Positions 47,969-57,452 of a stretch of 64,000 nt of DNA are shown here, piece after piece (the stretch's first letter is position 1; each line of letters opens with the position of its first letter). This DNA comes from a virus. The DNA lies in IMG/VR virus record IMGVR_UViG_3300035669_000001, positions 1 through 64,000 of that record; one strand, written 5' to 3'. The notes beneath the pieces are model-generated. The model made no database searches. It saw only the letters and a program-made list of their open reading frames with translations, and was not told the origin of the DNA. The position numbers were made by a program, and so were the translations under genes.

Positions 47969-48417
47969 CACTCGCAGACGACTCACCGATCTTCATGCGG
48001 GTCTCGCCCTACTCGCAGGCCTACATCCAGAACAAGGCCCAGGAGCTGATGAACTCCCGGGTCAAGATCTTCACCCCGGACCTGGGCGGCGGCACCTACG
48101 ACCCCGTCACCGGCGACGTGACACCCGGGGAGGGGACCTTCAAGTACGAGGGTCCCGCGCGCATCTGGGAGGTCCCCGGTGGCCAGAACATCGTCATCGG
48201 TGAGGAGGAGGTCACGGTCACCCAGACCTACCTCTCCATCCCCTACTGGGTAATGCCGCTGCCGGAGATGGACGACGTCATCGCCGTGCTCGAGTCCGAC
48301 GACCCGGACCTGGTGGGCCGGACGGTCATCATCCAGAACACCATCCGGGGCGGCGGGCTGCGGGCCTCACGGAGGTTCCAGGTCCAGGTCAGCGACTCGA
48401 AGAAGTCAGAGTGGTAG
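47965..48417 (+). CDS. Head-tail stopper-like protein
   Basis: 150 residues, ATG in a four-base overlap. Helix then beta barrel: AYIQNKAQELMNSRVKIFTP, VPGGQNIVIGEEEVTVTQTY, LEMDDVIAVLE-like turn and GRTVIIQNTIRGGGLRASRR. Pattern and place fit the small beta-barrel stopper that plugs the connector after packaging. Confidence 0.7.
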   Translation: MTLADDSPIFMRVSPYSQAYIQNKAQELMNSRVKIFTPDLGGGTYDPVTGDVTPGEGTFKYEGPARIWEVPGGQNIVIGEEEVTVTQTYLSIPYWVMPLPEMDDVIAVLESDDPDLVGRTVIIQNTIRGGGLRASRRFQVQVSDSKKSEW

Positions 48418-48867
48418 ATGAGCTTCGACCTCGACTACTCACAGGTGTCCGACCTGTCCCGCCGGCTGAGGCTGGCGCAGACCCTCGCGCCCAAGCGGAT
48501 GGACATCTGGCTGCACGAGGTGGTCGGCCCCAAGCTCAAGACCGCCATGCAGGACGCGGCCCCGGTGGACACCGGAAACCTCAAGTCCAAGATCATCCTG
48601 ATCACCGAGCCGGGGAAGATCCGGGTGGGCACCCACGGCGTCCCCTACACCAAGTACGTGGTGGAGGGCACCGCCCCGCACGACATCGTCCCCAAGACCT
48701 CCTCGGTGCTGGTGTTCAAGGTGGGCGGGAAGACGGTGTACGCGAAAAAGGTCCGCCACCCAGGCACCAAGCCCAATCCCTTCATGAAGGTCAGCGTCGA
48801 GCGGGTCATCGCGGAGTCCAAGTCCTCCCTGCACGGCATGGTGTTCAGCCTGAGGTCCGGTGGCTAG
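48418..48867 (+). CDS. Tail completion protein (HK97 gp10-like)
   Basis: 149 residues, ATG directly after the previous stop. Contains AAPVDTGNLKSKI and PYTKYVVEGTAPHDI, the typical VxTGxLxxS and YAxxVExGT...H phrases of the HK97 gp10/neck completion family, and a late RHPGTKPNPFM. It links the tail to the head. Confidence 0.85.
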   Translation: MSFDLDYSQVSDLSRRLRLAQTLAPKRMDIWLHEVVGPKLKTAMQDAAPVDTGNLKSKIILITEPGKIRVGTHGVPYTKYVVEGTAPHDIVPKTSSVLVFKVGGKTVYAKKVRHPGTKPNPFMKVSVERVIAESKSSLHGMVFSLRSGG

Positions 48868-49321
48868 CGCGCCCGCCCGCGGGGACCTGTCCCGCTGGCT
48901 GAAGAACCTGCTGACCTCCAAAGGGCTGCTGGTGGAGCTGCTCAAGGCCCCCGCTGCCGGAGGCTGGGATAACGACCCGGGACAGCCGTCGAGCAAGTTC
49001 AAGCAGTACGTCACCTTGCTCCCGCTGGACGCCAGCGCCCCCACCGGGTCGATGGAGGACCCCGCGGAGATGTGGGCCTTCCCCTACATCCTGGCCTCGA
49101 CCGGCGTGAACCACGATCAGGTCGAGGGTCAGGCAGACAAGGCCCGTAGGATTGTCAATGAGATCGGGCGTGTGAATGTCACTCTCGGTGGTGAGGTCTG
49201 GCGGGTCTACGACGCGAGGATCAACTCCATCGGTGGGGTGGACATCACCCGGGCGATCGACCCGAATGAGTACACCCAGCGTGACGTGGTCATGGTTCGG
49301 ATCAGTAAGGAGAGACCGTAG
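48860..49321 (+). CDS. Tail terminator protein
   Basis: 153 residues, GTG with an eight-base overlap. DPAEMWAFPYILASTGVNHD and QADKARRIVNEIGRVNVTL fit the tail terminator family (lambda gpU-like position), which caps the tube. It follows the completion gene in the normal order. Confidence 0.7.
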   Translation: MASAPARGDLSRWLKNLLTSKGLLVELLKAPAAGGWDNDPGQPSSKFKQYVTLLPLDASAPTGSMEDPAEMWAFPYILASTGVNHDQVEGQADKARRIVNEIGRVNVTLGGEVWRVYDARINSIGGVDITRAIDPNEYTQRDVVMVRISKERP

Positions 49322-49546
49322 ATGCCCAGCAAGAAAGCAGAGGCGCCGGAGCAGAAGCGCTCCGTTGACCGACAGGGCTACGTCACCATCGAGAAGGGTG
49401 GCGTCCAGGCCAAGATCGTCCCGAGCTCCTTCGCGGTGTGGGAGAAGAAGGGCTGGACGGAAGTATCCGGCGAGGCCGACCCGGCGAAGCTCGTCCCGAG
49501 CGACCTGTCGAAGCCTGTCGACGAAGACGAGAGCCAGGAGGGCTGA
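49322..49546 (+). CDS. Small protein before the tail tube gene
   Basis: 74 residues, ATG directly after the previous stop. Lys/Glu-rich ends around PSSFAVWEKKGWTEVSG; a small protein with this AxWxxKGW phrase is common between terminator and tube genes of actinophages. Probably a tail or head-tail accessory. Confidence 0.65.
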   Translation: MPSKKAEAPEQKRSVDRQGYVTIEKGGVQAKIVPSSFAVWEKKGWTEVSGEADPAKLVPSDLSKPVDEDESQEG

Positions 49547-49549
49547 TTC

Positions 49550-50029
49550 GTGTCCAAGCTGATTCCGAATGAGAACACCTGGCTCGGGTTCTCGTTGGCA
49601 TGTCTGGACCTGGCCGAGCCACTCCTGTCCGAGGTGACCGGGGCCGTCAACCTGACGAAGCTCCTGATGAGCATCAACGCCTCGACCACCGGCAACACGG
49701 TGCCCACCCCGACCCTGGACACCAAGTTCGAGACCTCCATCCCAGGCACGGTGACCGCCGCCTTCTCGGCGGACTTCTACCGCGACGACGAGAACGACCT
49801 CGCCTGGGAGACCCTCCCCCGCAACACTAAGGGGTTCTTCTTCCTCTGCCGCTTCGGTGGCAGCGGCCCGTTGAACCGCCCCAACACCGGGGACCCGCTG
49901 GAGGTATGGCCGGTCATGGTCACCTCCCGCTCCAACAGCAACAACACCAACAACGCGGTGATGACCTTCACGGCCACCTGCTCCATCCCGGTCGAGCCGG
50001 TAGAGGACGCGGTAGTCGCTGCGGCGTAG
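49550..50029 (+). CDS. Major tail (tube) protein
   Basis: 159 residues, GTG start. Beta-rich: TLDTKFETSIPGTVTAAFSA, then DFYRDDENDLAWETLPRNTK and TFTATCSIPVEPVED near the end. This phrase set (DFYRDDxxDxAWxTLPRxTxG) is that of actinophage tail tube subunits, which stack as hexamers around the tape measure. Followed directly by the tail chaperones. Confidence 0.88.
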   Translation: MSKLIPNENTWLGFSLACLDLAEPLLSEVTGAVNLTKLLMSINASTTGNTVPTPTLDTKFETSIPGTVTAAFSADFYRDDENDLAWETLPRNTKGFFFLCRFGGSGPLNRPNTGDPLEVWPVMVTSRSNSNNTNNAVMTFTATCSIPVEPVEDAVVAAA

Positions 50030-50067
50030 CCTGAGACCAACCTATCCACCCAATAGGAAGGGCTCCT

Positions 50068-50478
50068 GTGCCTGCCTTGAAGCTCCAGTCCGAGGAGAGC
50101 CTGGCCGATGCCGCGGTGTCGGCCAAGGACGCTTTCCTGAAGAAGACCCGCCGGATCGACCGGCCGAAGATCACCCTCGGTGACCAGACCTACACCCTGG
50201 AGATCCACGCGCTCACGAACAAAGAGCTGAACACCCTCATCGACGAGCACCCGGCGCGCAAGAACAACGACGAGGACAAGCCCTACGGCTACAACCGGAC
50301 CACGCTGCCCCCTGCGCTGTTCGCGATGAGCGTCAAGGACCCGCAGATGACCCGCGAGGAGTGGGAGCAGGTCTGGATCTCCCCGGAGTGGTCCCCCGGT
50401 GAGCTGAGCCACCTCCTCGACCTGGTGATGTCCACCTCGACCCGGGGCTTCGACGTCCCTTTTGGCGCGAGAAGCTAA
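50068..50478 (+). CDS. Tail assembly chaperone, short form (gpG-like)
   Basis: 136 residues, GTG with AGGAAGGG upstream. Helical, with TYTLEIHALTNKELNTLIDE and the ending LDLVMSTSTRGFDVPFGARS. It binds the tape measure during tube assembly. A slippery sequence near its 3' end allows a minus-one shift to the longer form. Confidence 0.88.
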   Translation: MPALKLQSEESLADAAVSAKDAFLKKTRRIDRPKITLGDQTYTLEIHALTNKELNTLIDEHPARKNNDEDKPYGYNRTTLPPALFAMSVKDPQMTREEWEQVWISPEWSPGELSHLLDLVMSTSTRGFDVPFGARS

Positions 50479-50882
50479 GGAGCGACCCGGAGTTCAACAT
50501 GGAGATGGCGTGGTGCACCGACAAGGGCATCCCGCACTCGGTGCTGTTGGACTGGGACTCCGAAGACCGGGCCAAGCTCCACGCCTACCTGCTGGAGGAG
50601 TCGCTGCGCTGTGTGATGTGCGGCACCCAGCCCTGGGAGTGGGACCCGGAGCAGGGGGGCTCGCGGAGGGCCTACATCCCGGTCGAGCTGTTCTGTCCCG
50701 GCTGTTATGCCAAGCAGACGACTGCTGACGGCAACGACGCCCCGAAGGGCACCACGATCCAACTGGTTCCCCACTCCGAGACAATAGTGGAGGAGCAGAG
50801 ACAGCGGTACCTCAAGGAGCAACGACGGAAGGCCGAGGGTGGACGAGGACTACACAGTAGGCCTGAGAGCCGACACCCGTAG
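50068..50882 (+). CDS. Tail assembly chaperone, frameshifted long form (gpGT-like)
   Basis: Join of 50068-50463 with the minus-one frame from 50463 to 50882. The extension reads FWREKLRSDPEFNMEMAWCT, then GIPHSVLLDWDSEDRAKLHA and two Cys pairs (CVMCGTQPW, CPGCYAKQT) that may bind zinc. As in lambda gpG/gpGT, the T part recruits tube protein to the tape measure. The region after the last Cys pair is basic. The end overlaps the tape-measure gene by 44 bases. Confidence 0.87.
50457..50463 (+). other. Minus-one ribosomal frameshift site CCCTTTT
   Basis: The heptamer C CCT TTT lies in frame as X-XXY-YYZ five codons before the stop of the short chaperone. After slippage reading continues TTT TGG CGC GAG AAG, giving FWREKLRSDPEFN, a phrase shared by actinophage chaperone fusions, and joins the downstream frame at 50499. 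Site and product together make programmed frameshifting very likely. Confidence 0.9.
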
Positions 50883-53800
50883 CTACGAGTCGTCCATCAG
50901 TGGTGCTGCCAGCATCACCAACACTCTCACCGCCTCTCTCGTACGGCTCGGTCAGACCCTCGGGTCGGTAGCCCAGCGGGCGGACCGCCGGCTCACCTTG
51001 ATCTCGGCGGCCGAGGCTGCCACCATCGTCGGCGTCACGGTGGCCGCGGCCCGGCTGGACCAGCAGATGTCCCAGCTGCAGGCCCGCCAGGTGATGTTGG
51101 ACCGGGGCACCAACAACTACCTCAAGACGGTCAACCAGCTGCGCACCGGGCTCGGGCTGACCTCGCAGGAGAGCATCGGCCTGGTCACCCAGCTGAACCG
51201 GCTCAACGTGCCCTTCAGCCAGCAGAAGACCTCGATCGAGAGCTACGTCCGGCTGGCCGCTGTCACCGGCGACTCCGTACAGGGGCTGGCCCAGGCCAAC
51301 ACCCAGTTCATGCGGACGATGGGCAACACCCAGCCGGTGGAGCGCTACTCCTCCATGGTGGCCAACCTGTCCGAGAAGTACGGCGCCGGTGCCCAGTCCA
51401 CCCTGGACTTCGCAAACCAGATCGCTCCGCTGTCGAAGGTGATGGGCATGAACGCCCAGGAGATCACCGGGATCTCCGCTGCCTTCTCCAAGGCCGGGCA
51501 GGACGGCTCCGCAGCGGGCAACGTCTACACCAAGATCCTCTCCGACGTGAACCGAGCCATCCAGTACGGCTCCCCGGAGGTGCAGGTCTACTCCGACATG
51601 CTCGGCAAGAGCGTGGAGCAGTTCAAGGCCATGCCCAAGGCCGAGGTCGTCACGGCCATCTTCGAGTCCCTCAACAAGGAGGGCCCGCAGGCCATCAAGA
51701 CCCTGGAGCGCCTCGGCCTGGAGGGGGTGCGCTCCCAGCGGGCCATCACCGCAGTGGTCCAGCAGGGCGGCCTGCGCCAGGGCATCGCCGACGCCAACGC
51801 TGGCTGGAACGACCCGGCCCGCTTCCGGGGTGCCTCCGACCAGGCCCTGAAGGGCATGAACGACCAGCTGGCCCGGGCGGGGGAGACCACCAAGGCTTTC
51901 GCGCAGGGAGTTGGTCAGACCTTCCTGCCGGCCGCCAACTCACTGGCCAAGGGCTTCAACGTCCTGCTCTCCCCGCTGCGGGTGCTGACCGACCTGTTCA
52001 ACTCCGACTCAGGGCTGGCGGGGGCGGTCAAGACACTGCTCGCCTTCGGGGCTGGAGCGGCTGTTCTGGCCCCTCTGATCCCACGGCTGCTGATGGGGCT
52101 GGCCGGAGCCTCCCTGCTGCCCACACTGGCCCGCGGGAGCCTGGGACAGGGCTTCCTGCTCGGCCGCAACCCCAACATGGCCCTGGGTGCCAACCAGCGG
52201 TCGTTCATGGAGGGCGGGGGCACCGCTGGCACCCGCACGCTGTTCCGCGGCGGCATGGCCCTGGGCGGGATGCTCAACGTCGGTGGGCGGCGGGGTGACC
52301 TCTCCCAGCACCGGTTCGTCGACCCGGTCACCGGGCGGGTGCGCGAGCACAGGTCGCTGCCCGGCTACGCGGAGTCGATGGTCCGCCTGGGGCTGATGAC
52401 CGAGGAGGACGCCGCCCGCAGCCTCAACCGCGAGGGCAGGGCACCGTACACCGGCGAGCTGACCGGGAGGGCGGCCAGCCTGGCAGCAGCGGGGCTGCCG
52501 GTCCCGGCGGGCGTGGCCAGGGACATCGAGAACGCCCGGCCGCGGGAGCGGCTCGGCACCCGCACGATCAACCGCGGAATCGGGTTCGCCGGCGACATGT
52601 TCCGGGCCCAGCTGAACCCGTGGACCAAGAGCTACCTGGACAAGTCGATGGAGGGCGGGCCGGACGCCGTCACCCAGGAGTCCCGCTGGCGCGACACCAA
52701 GCCGATCGCGAGCGTGCGGAGGTTCTTCAGCCAGGACGCCCTGGACGAGCAGGTCAAGGCGACCAAGGAGCACGCGGGCAACATCCGGTCCCAGACCAAG
52801 ATGCTCACCGAGATGACGGCCGAGCAGCGCCGGGTCTACCGGGAGTCCCACTCCATCGTGCGGAACTTCGGCAAAGAGCTGCTGATGACCGCTGGGACGG
52901 GCGCCAGGGCCACCGCAGGGCTCGGGTACGGCGCGGCCCGGCTGGGTGCCACCGGGCTGATGAAGGCCGGTGGAGGGCTGCTGAACCTCGCCGGTGGCCC
53001 CGCCGGGGTAGCCCTCGCCGCCGGGCTGGGTGCCTACACCTTGAACAAGGAGAACCGGGCCAGTTGGGAGGAGGGCATCAGGGGACGCGAGGGCGACCAG
53101 TCCGCCGGTGCCGACTACCGCAACGCCCTGGGGCTCGGGGAGAAGTCGCTCAAGAGCTTCGCTGAAGTGGTCAACCAGACCAACGCGGCGCTGAAGACCT
53201 CGGTCTCCTCGGTCGGTGAGGCCATCACGATCTCTGCCGAGGACATCGCCAGGGCGTCCGGGCGGGTCAACCTGATCGTGGACAACAACATCAAGACCAT
53301 GTCCGCGAACCAGGCGAAGATCTACGCCGGGGCCATCCTGCCCACCGCGGACCCGCGCGAGGCCCAGGCCCTCAAGCTCGACCTGATCGCCAGGTACGGC
53401 GGTGCCGAAGCCAAGAACATCCTGTCGGCCGGGATGGAGGGCGGCACCCAGAGCAACGCCTTCGGGATGATCGCCAACCAGCAACAGCAGTCCTGGGTGC
53501 CGAAGTGGCTCGGGACCTGGCAGGGGACGCAGACCCAGGCCACCAAGGACGCCGTGCAGATGGTGGCGGACACCAACAAGACCCAGATCGCGGCAGTGGA
53601 GCAACGCTCGGGTGCCTCGGGGGTGGGACAGCTCCAGCAGTCGAAGATGAACGAGTTCTTCGCAGCGGTGGACGACCGGGGACGCGCCGGCGGCAACGCC
53701 CGCGGCTACAGCCTCGGGGCGATGGGCTCCCAGACGTCCAAGGGCATGTACCAGAGCATGGCCCAGACCCTGGGGCTGGACGTCAACGACAACGCCTCCA

Positions 53801-56800
53801 AGGAGGCCGTGCAGCGGGTGCTGGACCGGCTGCGCAAGTCCGACACGACGGGGATGACCGACCCGCAGCGGCAGGCGCTGATCCAGCGGCTGCAGAACGA
53901 GGAGTTCGCCAACACCAGCATCGGCGCGCGCAGGGCCGAGATGATCGGGATGGGAGGCCAGTTCAGCGGGCTGGGGTACGAGGTCAAGGGGCTCTCGGAG
54001 GAGAAGCCCTTCCTGGCCATCCAGGGGATGGGCCTGGAGAACCTCCGCAAGACCTCGGTCGGGCGGACGGCCACCTCCTTCACCGGAGGGGGCACGGGCA
54101 GCAGCTTCAACGAGGCGCTGGCCAACGAGGGCAACCCGGACATCCAAGCCCACGCGGTGCGCGAGCTGCTGGACCGGACGATGACGGAGAACCAGGGCAA
54201 CTGGGCCTTCATCAACGCCGCGATGGTGGACTTCAAGCAGAACGCCGGCGCTGCCTCCCAGCAGTCCTCCCAGCTCGCGGACGCGCTGATGGCGGCCGGT
54301 GCAGCGGCCCGGCAGTTCTCCAACAACATGGAGGGGCGGAACACCCTGCCCCAGCGCGCCCAGTCGGCACTGACCGACCTGGCGGACGCCCAGAACGCCT
54401 ACCGGACCAACCCCAACGCACCGGGTGCCTACACCCGGGTCGAGGAGACCCGCAAGGGCGTGGAGGCCACCCTGGTCGAGGGCAAGGAGCGGATGGACTC
54501 CCTGGCCACCCAGATCCGCCAGGCCGAGGTGCAGCGCCGCCAGGGGATCGAGGCGATGGACCGCCAGCAGGCCAGGTCGCTGGAGAGCTACTACCGCCAG
54601 GCCGGGAACGCCGAGACCGACTTCGCCCGCTCGCGTGCGCGGAACACCGAGCAGTTCCAGCTCTCTCAGGCACGCGCGCAGGAGGACTTCACCCGGCAGC
54701 GCCGCAGGGGCGAGGCGGACTTCTTCAAGCAGCGCCGCCGCGGCGAGGAGGACTACAACCACCAGGTCGTCACGATGGCCAACGCGGCGGCCAAGAGCGT
54801 CTCCGACGTCTACGCCAGGATCAACGTGTCCAGGACGTGGAGCGCGCCCAACCTGCTGTCGAACATGGCCGACCAGCAGCGCAGGCTGGACGAGCAGCAG
54901 GCCAACCTGGCCCGCGCACGGCGGGCGGGCCTGTCCAACGCGGCCATCCAGCAGCTGGGGCTGAACGAGGCGGCCAACGCCCAGCAGCTCGAGCGGATGG
55001 TGCAGGACATGATCGACGACCCGCGGCTGGCTGCGCAGATGAACGCCGCGGTGAACAAGCGCCGCAAGACCGCCGGTGCCCTGATGAAGGACCCCGCCAA
55101 CGAGCAGTGGACCGAGATGGAGCGCCAGCGCAAGCTCGGCCTGCGTCGGTCCCAGGAGGACTTCAACGAGGCCATGGACCGCCAGGCCGCGGACTTCCGC
55201 AGGTCGGTGTCTCGAGGGCGCAGGGACTTCTCCCGGCAGATGAGCCAGGCTGCCGAGGACTTCTCGATCATGCGGGAGCGCCAGCGCAAGGAGCTGGACA
55301 TCTCCTTCCAGCAGATGCGCACGGACTTCAGGATCCAGCAGCGGATCAGCAAAGAGAACATGAGCACCTTCGCCAAGGACATCTCGCAGTCCTGGGCCGA
55401 CGTCTACAAGGTCATCCACGCCAACACCACCGGTGAGACCCGCAGGCAGTTCGAGGAGATCAACCGGATCTTCGGCATCTACGACAAGGTCACCAAGGAC
55501 CACAACAACACCCTGGTCGCCGACGTCACCGAGCCCTACCGGGCCCTCACCGCGGCCAAGCCGTTCCGGCTGACCAAGGGCGGGCCGCTGATGGCCATGG
55601 GCGGTCCAGAGAGTCCCTCGGACGTCGCACACGCCGCGGCCCTGGGAGGACCCGGTGGAGCCTCCGGGAACCCCGCCCAGGCCGATGGGGACACCTCCAA
55701 GAAGTGGAACCCGCTGGCCACGATGCACGTCAACACCCCCTACGGCAAGCGGGGCGCGTGGGCGGCCGGCTACCACACCGGCACGGACCTGCGGGGAACC
55801 ACCGGGACGCCCATCCACGCCGTCGCCCCCGGCAGGGTGGTGTTCGTCGGCTGGGGAGGGGCCTACGGGAACTTCACCAAGCTCGACCACGGCAAGGACG
55901 GCGCGGGGCGCAACGTGCAGTCCTGGTACGCCCACCAGTCCGCCCAGAACGTCCGCCGCGGCGAGGTCGTGGACGGCGGCGAGCAGATCGGCAAGGTCGG
56001 CTACACCGGTCGCGTCTTCCCCAAGGGGCCCGGAGGCTCCCACCTGCACCTGGAGATCCGGCTCAACGGCCGCGACGTCAACCCGATGTCCTGGCTGCGC
56101 GGGTCCTCGGGGGTGTCGGGTGCCGGTGGCACTGACGTCGGCGACCCCACCCAGATGCCCGACTGGTCGAAGATGAAGGGGGTCAAGGCGCACGCCGACT
56201 GGCTGGACGCCCTGGGCATGTTCGACCAGGGCTGGGCGAGCAAGAAGACCCTCCCGGCACTGCTGTCCGCCAGGTTCGCTGCCGACCTGGAGAAGGCCGG
56301 GCTCACCCCAGGCACCTCCAGCACACCGGGCAACCTCTCCAAGGGGGTCAGCGGGACCAACCAGGAGATCGGCCGGCAGATGATGCTCCGGATGGGCTGG
56401 GCGGCCAACCAGTGGCCCTCCCTGAAGGCGCTGTGGACCGGTGAGTCCAACTGGGACGAGCACGCCTACAACCGCTCCTCCGGGGCCACCGGCATCCCCC
56501 AGGCCCTGCCGGGGTCCAAGATGCGCTCCGCTGGTGCGGACTGGCGCACCAACGCCGCCACCCAGATCGAGTGGGGGCTGGGCTACATCAAGGACCGCTA
56601 CGGCTCGCCCTCCAAGGCCTACTCCACCTGGAACAACCGGCACCCGCACTGGTACGCCCAGGGCACCGAGTCCGCCCAGACCGGCTGGGGCGTGGTCGGC
56701 GAGAATGGTCCCGAGCTGCGCTACTTCAGGGGCGGGGAGCGGGTCCGCAACAACACCCAGCTGATGCAGACGGTGCTGTCCTCCAAGGCGCACGAGGTGG

Positions 56801-56961
56801 TCACCCCGTCCTCGACCGTGACCAACAACAACCGCTACGACCACTCGGTCACCTACACAGGTGAGATCAAGGTGGAGGCCAACGACCCGCTCGACTTCGA
56901 GCGGAAGCTGGAGAACAGGAACCGGCTGCGGAGCCTGACCACGCCGAGGAGGAGCAGATGA
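50839..56961 (+). CDS. Tape measure protein with M23 peptidase and transglycosylase domains
   Basis: 2040 residues, GTG start. N-terminal TP901-type core (YTVGLRADTRSYESSI and helices to about 400), two hydrophobic regions (about 390-425 and 690-735), long helices with Arg/Asp/Phe-rich imperfect repeats (1250-1550, RQRRRGEADFFKQRRRGEED). Then an M23 metallopeptidase: GYHTGTDL (H1646, D1650) and HLHLE (H1735, H1737), about 1620-1755. Next a lytic transglycosylase: TGESNWDEHAYN with E1869 and SGATGIPQALP (about 1835-1945). The protein sets tail length and, by these domains, should open peptidoglycan during DNA entry. Confidence 0.93.
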   Translation: MDEDYTVGLRADTRSYESSISGAASITNTLTASLVRLGQTLGSVAQRADRRLTLISAAEAATIVGVTVAAARLDQQMSQLQARQVMLDRGTNNYLKTVNQLRTGLGLTSQESIGLVTQLNRLNVPFSQQKTSIESYVRLAAVTGDSVQGLAQANTQFMRTMGNTQPVERYSSMVANLSEKYGAGAQSTLDFANQIAPLSKVMGMNAQEITGISAAFSKAGQDGSAAGNVYTKILSDVNRAIQYGSPEVQVYSDMLGKSVEQFKAMPKAEVVTAIFESLNKEGPQAIKTLERLGLEGVRSQRAITAVVQQGGLRQGIADANAGWNDPARFRGASDQALKGMNDQLARAGETTKAFAQGVGQTFLPAANSLAKGFNVLLSPLRVLTDLFNSDSGLAGAVKTLLAFGAGAAVLAPLIPRLLMGLAGASLLPTLARGSLGQGFLLGRNPNMALGANQRSFMEGGGTAGTRTLFRGGMALGGMLNVGGRRGDLSQHRFVDPVTGRVREHRSLPGYAESMVRLGLMTEEDAARSLNREGRAPYTGELTGRAASLAAAGLPVPAGVARDIENARPRERLGTRTINRGIGFAGDMFRAQLNPWTKSYLDKSMEGGPDAVTQESRWRDTKPIASVRRFFSQDALDEQVKATKEHAGNIRSQTKMLTEMTAEQRRVYRESHSIVRNFGKELLMTAGTGARATAGLGYGAARLGATGLMKAGGGLLNLAGGPAGVALAAGLGAYTLNKENRASWEEGIRGREGDQSAGADYRNALGLGEKSLKSFAEVVNQTNAALKTSVSSVGEAITISAEDIARASGRVNLIVDNNIKTMSANQAKIYAGAILPTADPREAQALKLDLIARYGGAEAKNILSAGMEGGTQSNAFGMIANQQQQSWVPKWLGTWQGTQTQATKDAVQMVADTNKTQIAAVEQRSGASGVGQLQQSKMNEFFAAVDDRGRAGGNARGYSLGAMGSQTSKGMYQSMAQTLGLDVNDNASKEAVQRVLDRLRKSDTTGMTDPQRQALIQRLQNEEFANTSIGARRAEMIGMGGQFSGLGYEVKGLSEEKPFLAIQGMGLENLRKTSVGRTATSFTGGGTGSSFNEALANEGNPDIQAHAVRELLDRTMTENQGNWAFINAAMVDFKQNAGAASQQSSQLADALMAAGAAARQFSNNMEGRNTLPQRAQSALTDLADAQNAYRTNPNAPGAYTRVEETRKGVEATLVEGKERMDSLATQIRQAEVQRRQGIEAMDRQQARSLESYYRQAGNAETDFARSRARNTEQFQLSQARAQEDFTRQRRRGEADFFKQRRRGEEDYNHQVVTMANAAAKSVSDVYARINVSRTWSAPNLLSNMADQQRRLDEQQANLARARRAGLSNAAIQQLGLNEAANAQQLERMVQDMIDDPRLAAQMNAAVNKRRKTAGALMKDPANEQWTEMERQRKLGLRRSQEDFNEAMDRQAADFRRSVSRGRRDFSRQMSQAAEDFSIMRERQRKELDISFQQMRTDFRIQQRISKENMSTFAKDISQSWADVYKVIHANTTGETRRQFEEINRIFGIYDKVTKDHNNTLVADVTEPYRALTAAKPFRLTKGGPLMAMGGPESPSDVAHAAALGGPGGASGNPAQADGDTSKKWNPLATMHVNTPYGKRGAWAAGYHTGTDLRGTTGTPIHAVAPGRVVFVGWGGAYGNFTKLDHGKDGAGRNVQSWYAHQSAQNVRRGEVVDGGEQIGKVGYTGRVFPKGPGGSHLHLEIRLNGRDVNPMSWLRGSSGVSGAGGTDVGDPTQMPDWSKMKGVKAHADWLDALGMFDQGWASKKTLPALLSARFAADLEKAGLTPGTSSTPGNLSKGVSGTNQEIGRQMMLRMGWAANQWPSLKALWTGESNWDEHAYNRSSGATGIPQALPGSKMRSAGADWRTNAATQIEWGLGYIKDRYGSPSKAYSTWNNRHPHWYAQGTESAQTGWGVVGENGPELRYFRGGERVRNNTQLMQTVLSSKAHEVVTPSSTVTNNNRYDHSVTYTGEIKVEANDPLDFERKLENRNRLRSLTTPRRSR

Positions 56962-57452
56962 GGTACGACTACCAGGGCGGACCGGCCCGCCTCGCCAACG
57001 ACTTCGCGCTGGCCCTGGACGTAGAGGTCTCCTACGCGGGCCTGTGGCACAGCCTCAACGACCACTTCAACTACCGGATGGGCACCGAGGGGTTCGGGGT
57101 CGCCGAGCAGACCAGGCGCCGCAAGAGCGTCTCCAACGACTTCTTCGAGGGCGACTTCGAGGTGCGCTCGGTGCGTGCCAGCGTGAAGCGGACCCTGGAC
57201 GTCTGGGTGTACGGCGCCGACCAGGTAGAGGTCCAGGAGAACATCGCCAGGCTCGTGGACGAGGACAGCGGGTGGTTCTCCCAGGACGCCTACAACGTCC
57301 GGGTGCGCCTGAACGAGTACGCCGAGACCTGGCTCTGCGACTCCGCTGACTACTCGGTGGACGGGTCCCACATCTTCCTGCACAACTGCATGGCCCGGGT
57401 GCGGCTGACCTTCTCGACCGCGCCCAAGGTCTCCAAGGAGATCCTGCTGTGA
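56958..57452 (+). CDS. Minor tail protein (distal tail-like)
   Basis: 164 residues, ATG in a four-base overlap with the tape measure. Begins RYDYQGGPARLANDFALALD and has VRSVRASVKRTLDVWVYGAD and VQENIARLVDEDSG. First gene after the tape measure is commonly the distal tail protein; the sequence is beta-rich and compatible. Confidence 0.65.
   Translation: MRYDYQGGPARLANDFALALDVEVSYAGLWHSLNDHFNYRMGTEGFGVAEQTRRRKSVSNDFFEGDFEVRSVRASVKRTLDVWVYGADQVEVQENIARLVDEDSGWFSQDAYNVRVRLNEYAETWLCDSADYSVDGSHIFLHNCMARVRLTFSTAPKVSKEILL

Noticed and set aside
50041-50057. Small hairpin CCTAT...ATAGG before the tail chaperone
   Set aside because: Arms of only five bases with a seven-base loop and no U-run; overlaps the ribosome site and may be chance.
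52009-56844. Very long open frame (about 1600 codons) antisense to the tape measure gene
   Set aside because: It mirrors the real gene's codons, as expected when third positions are G/C; translation is Gly/Leu/Val/His-rich without domains, and no ribosome site is seen. The plus frame has clear enzyme motifs.
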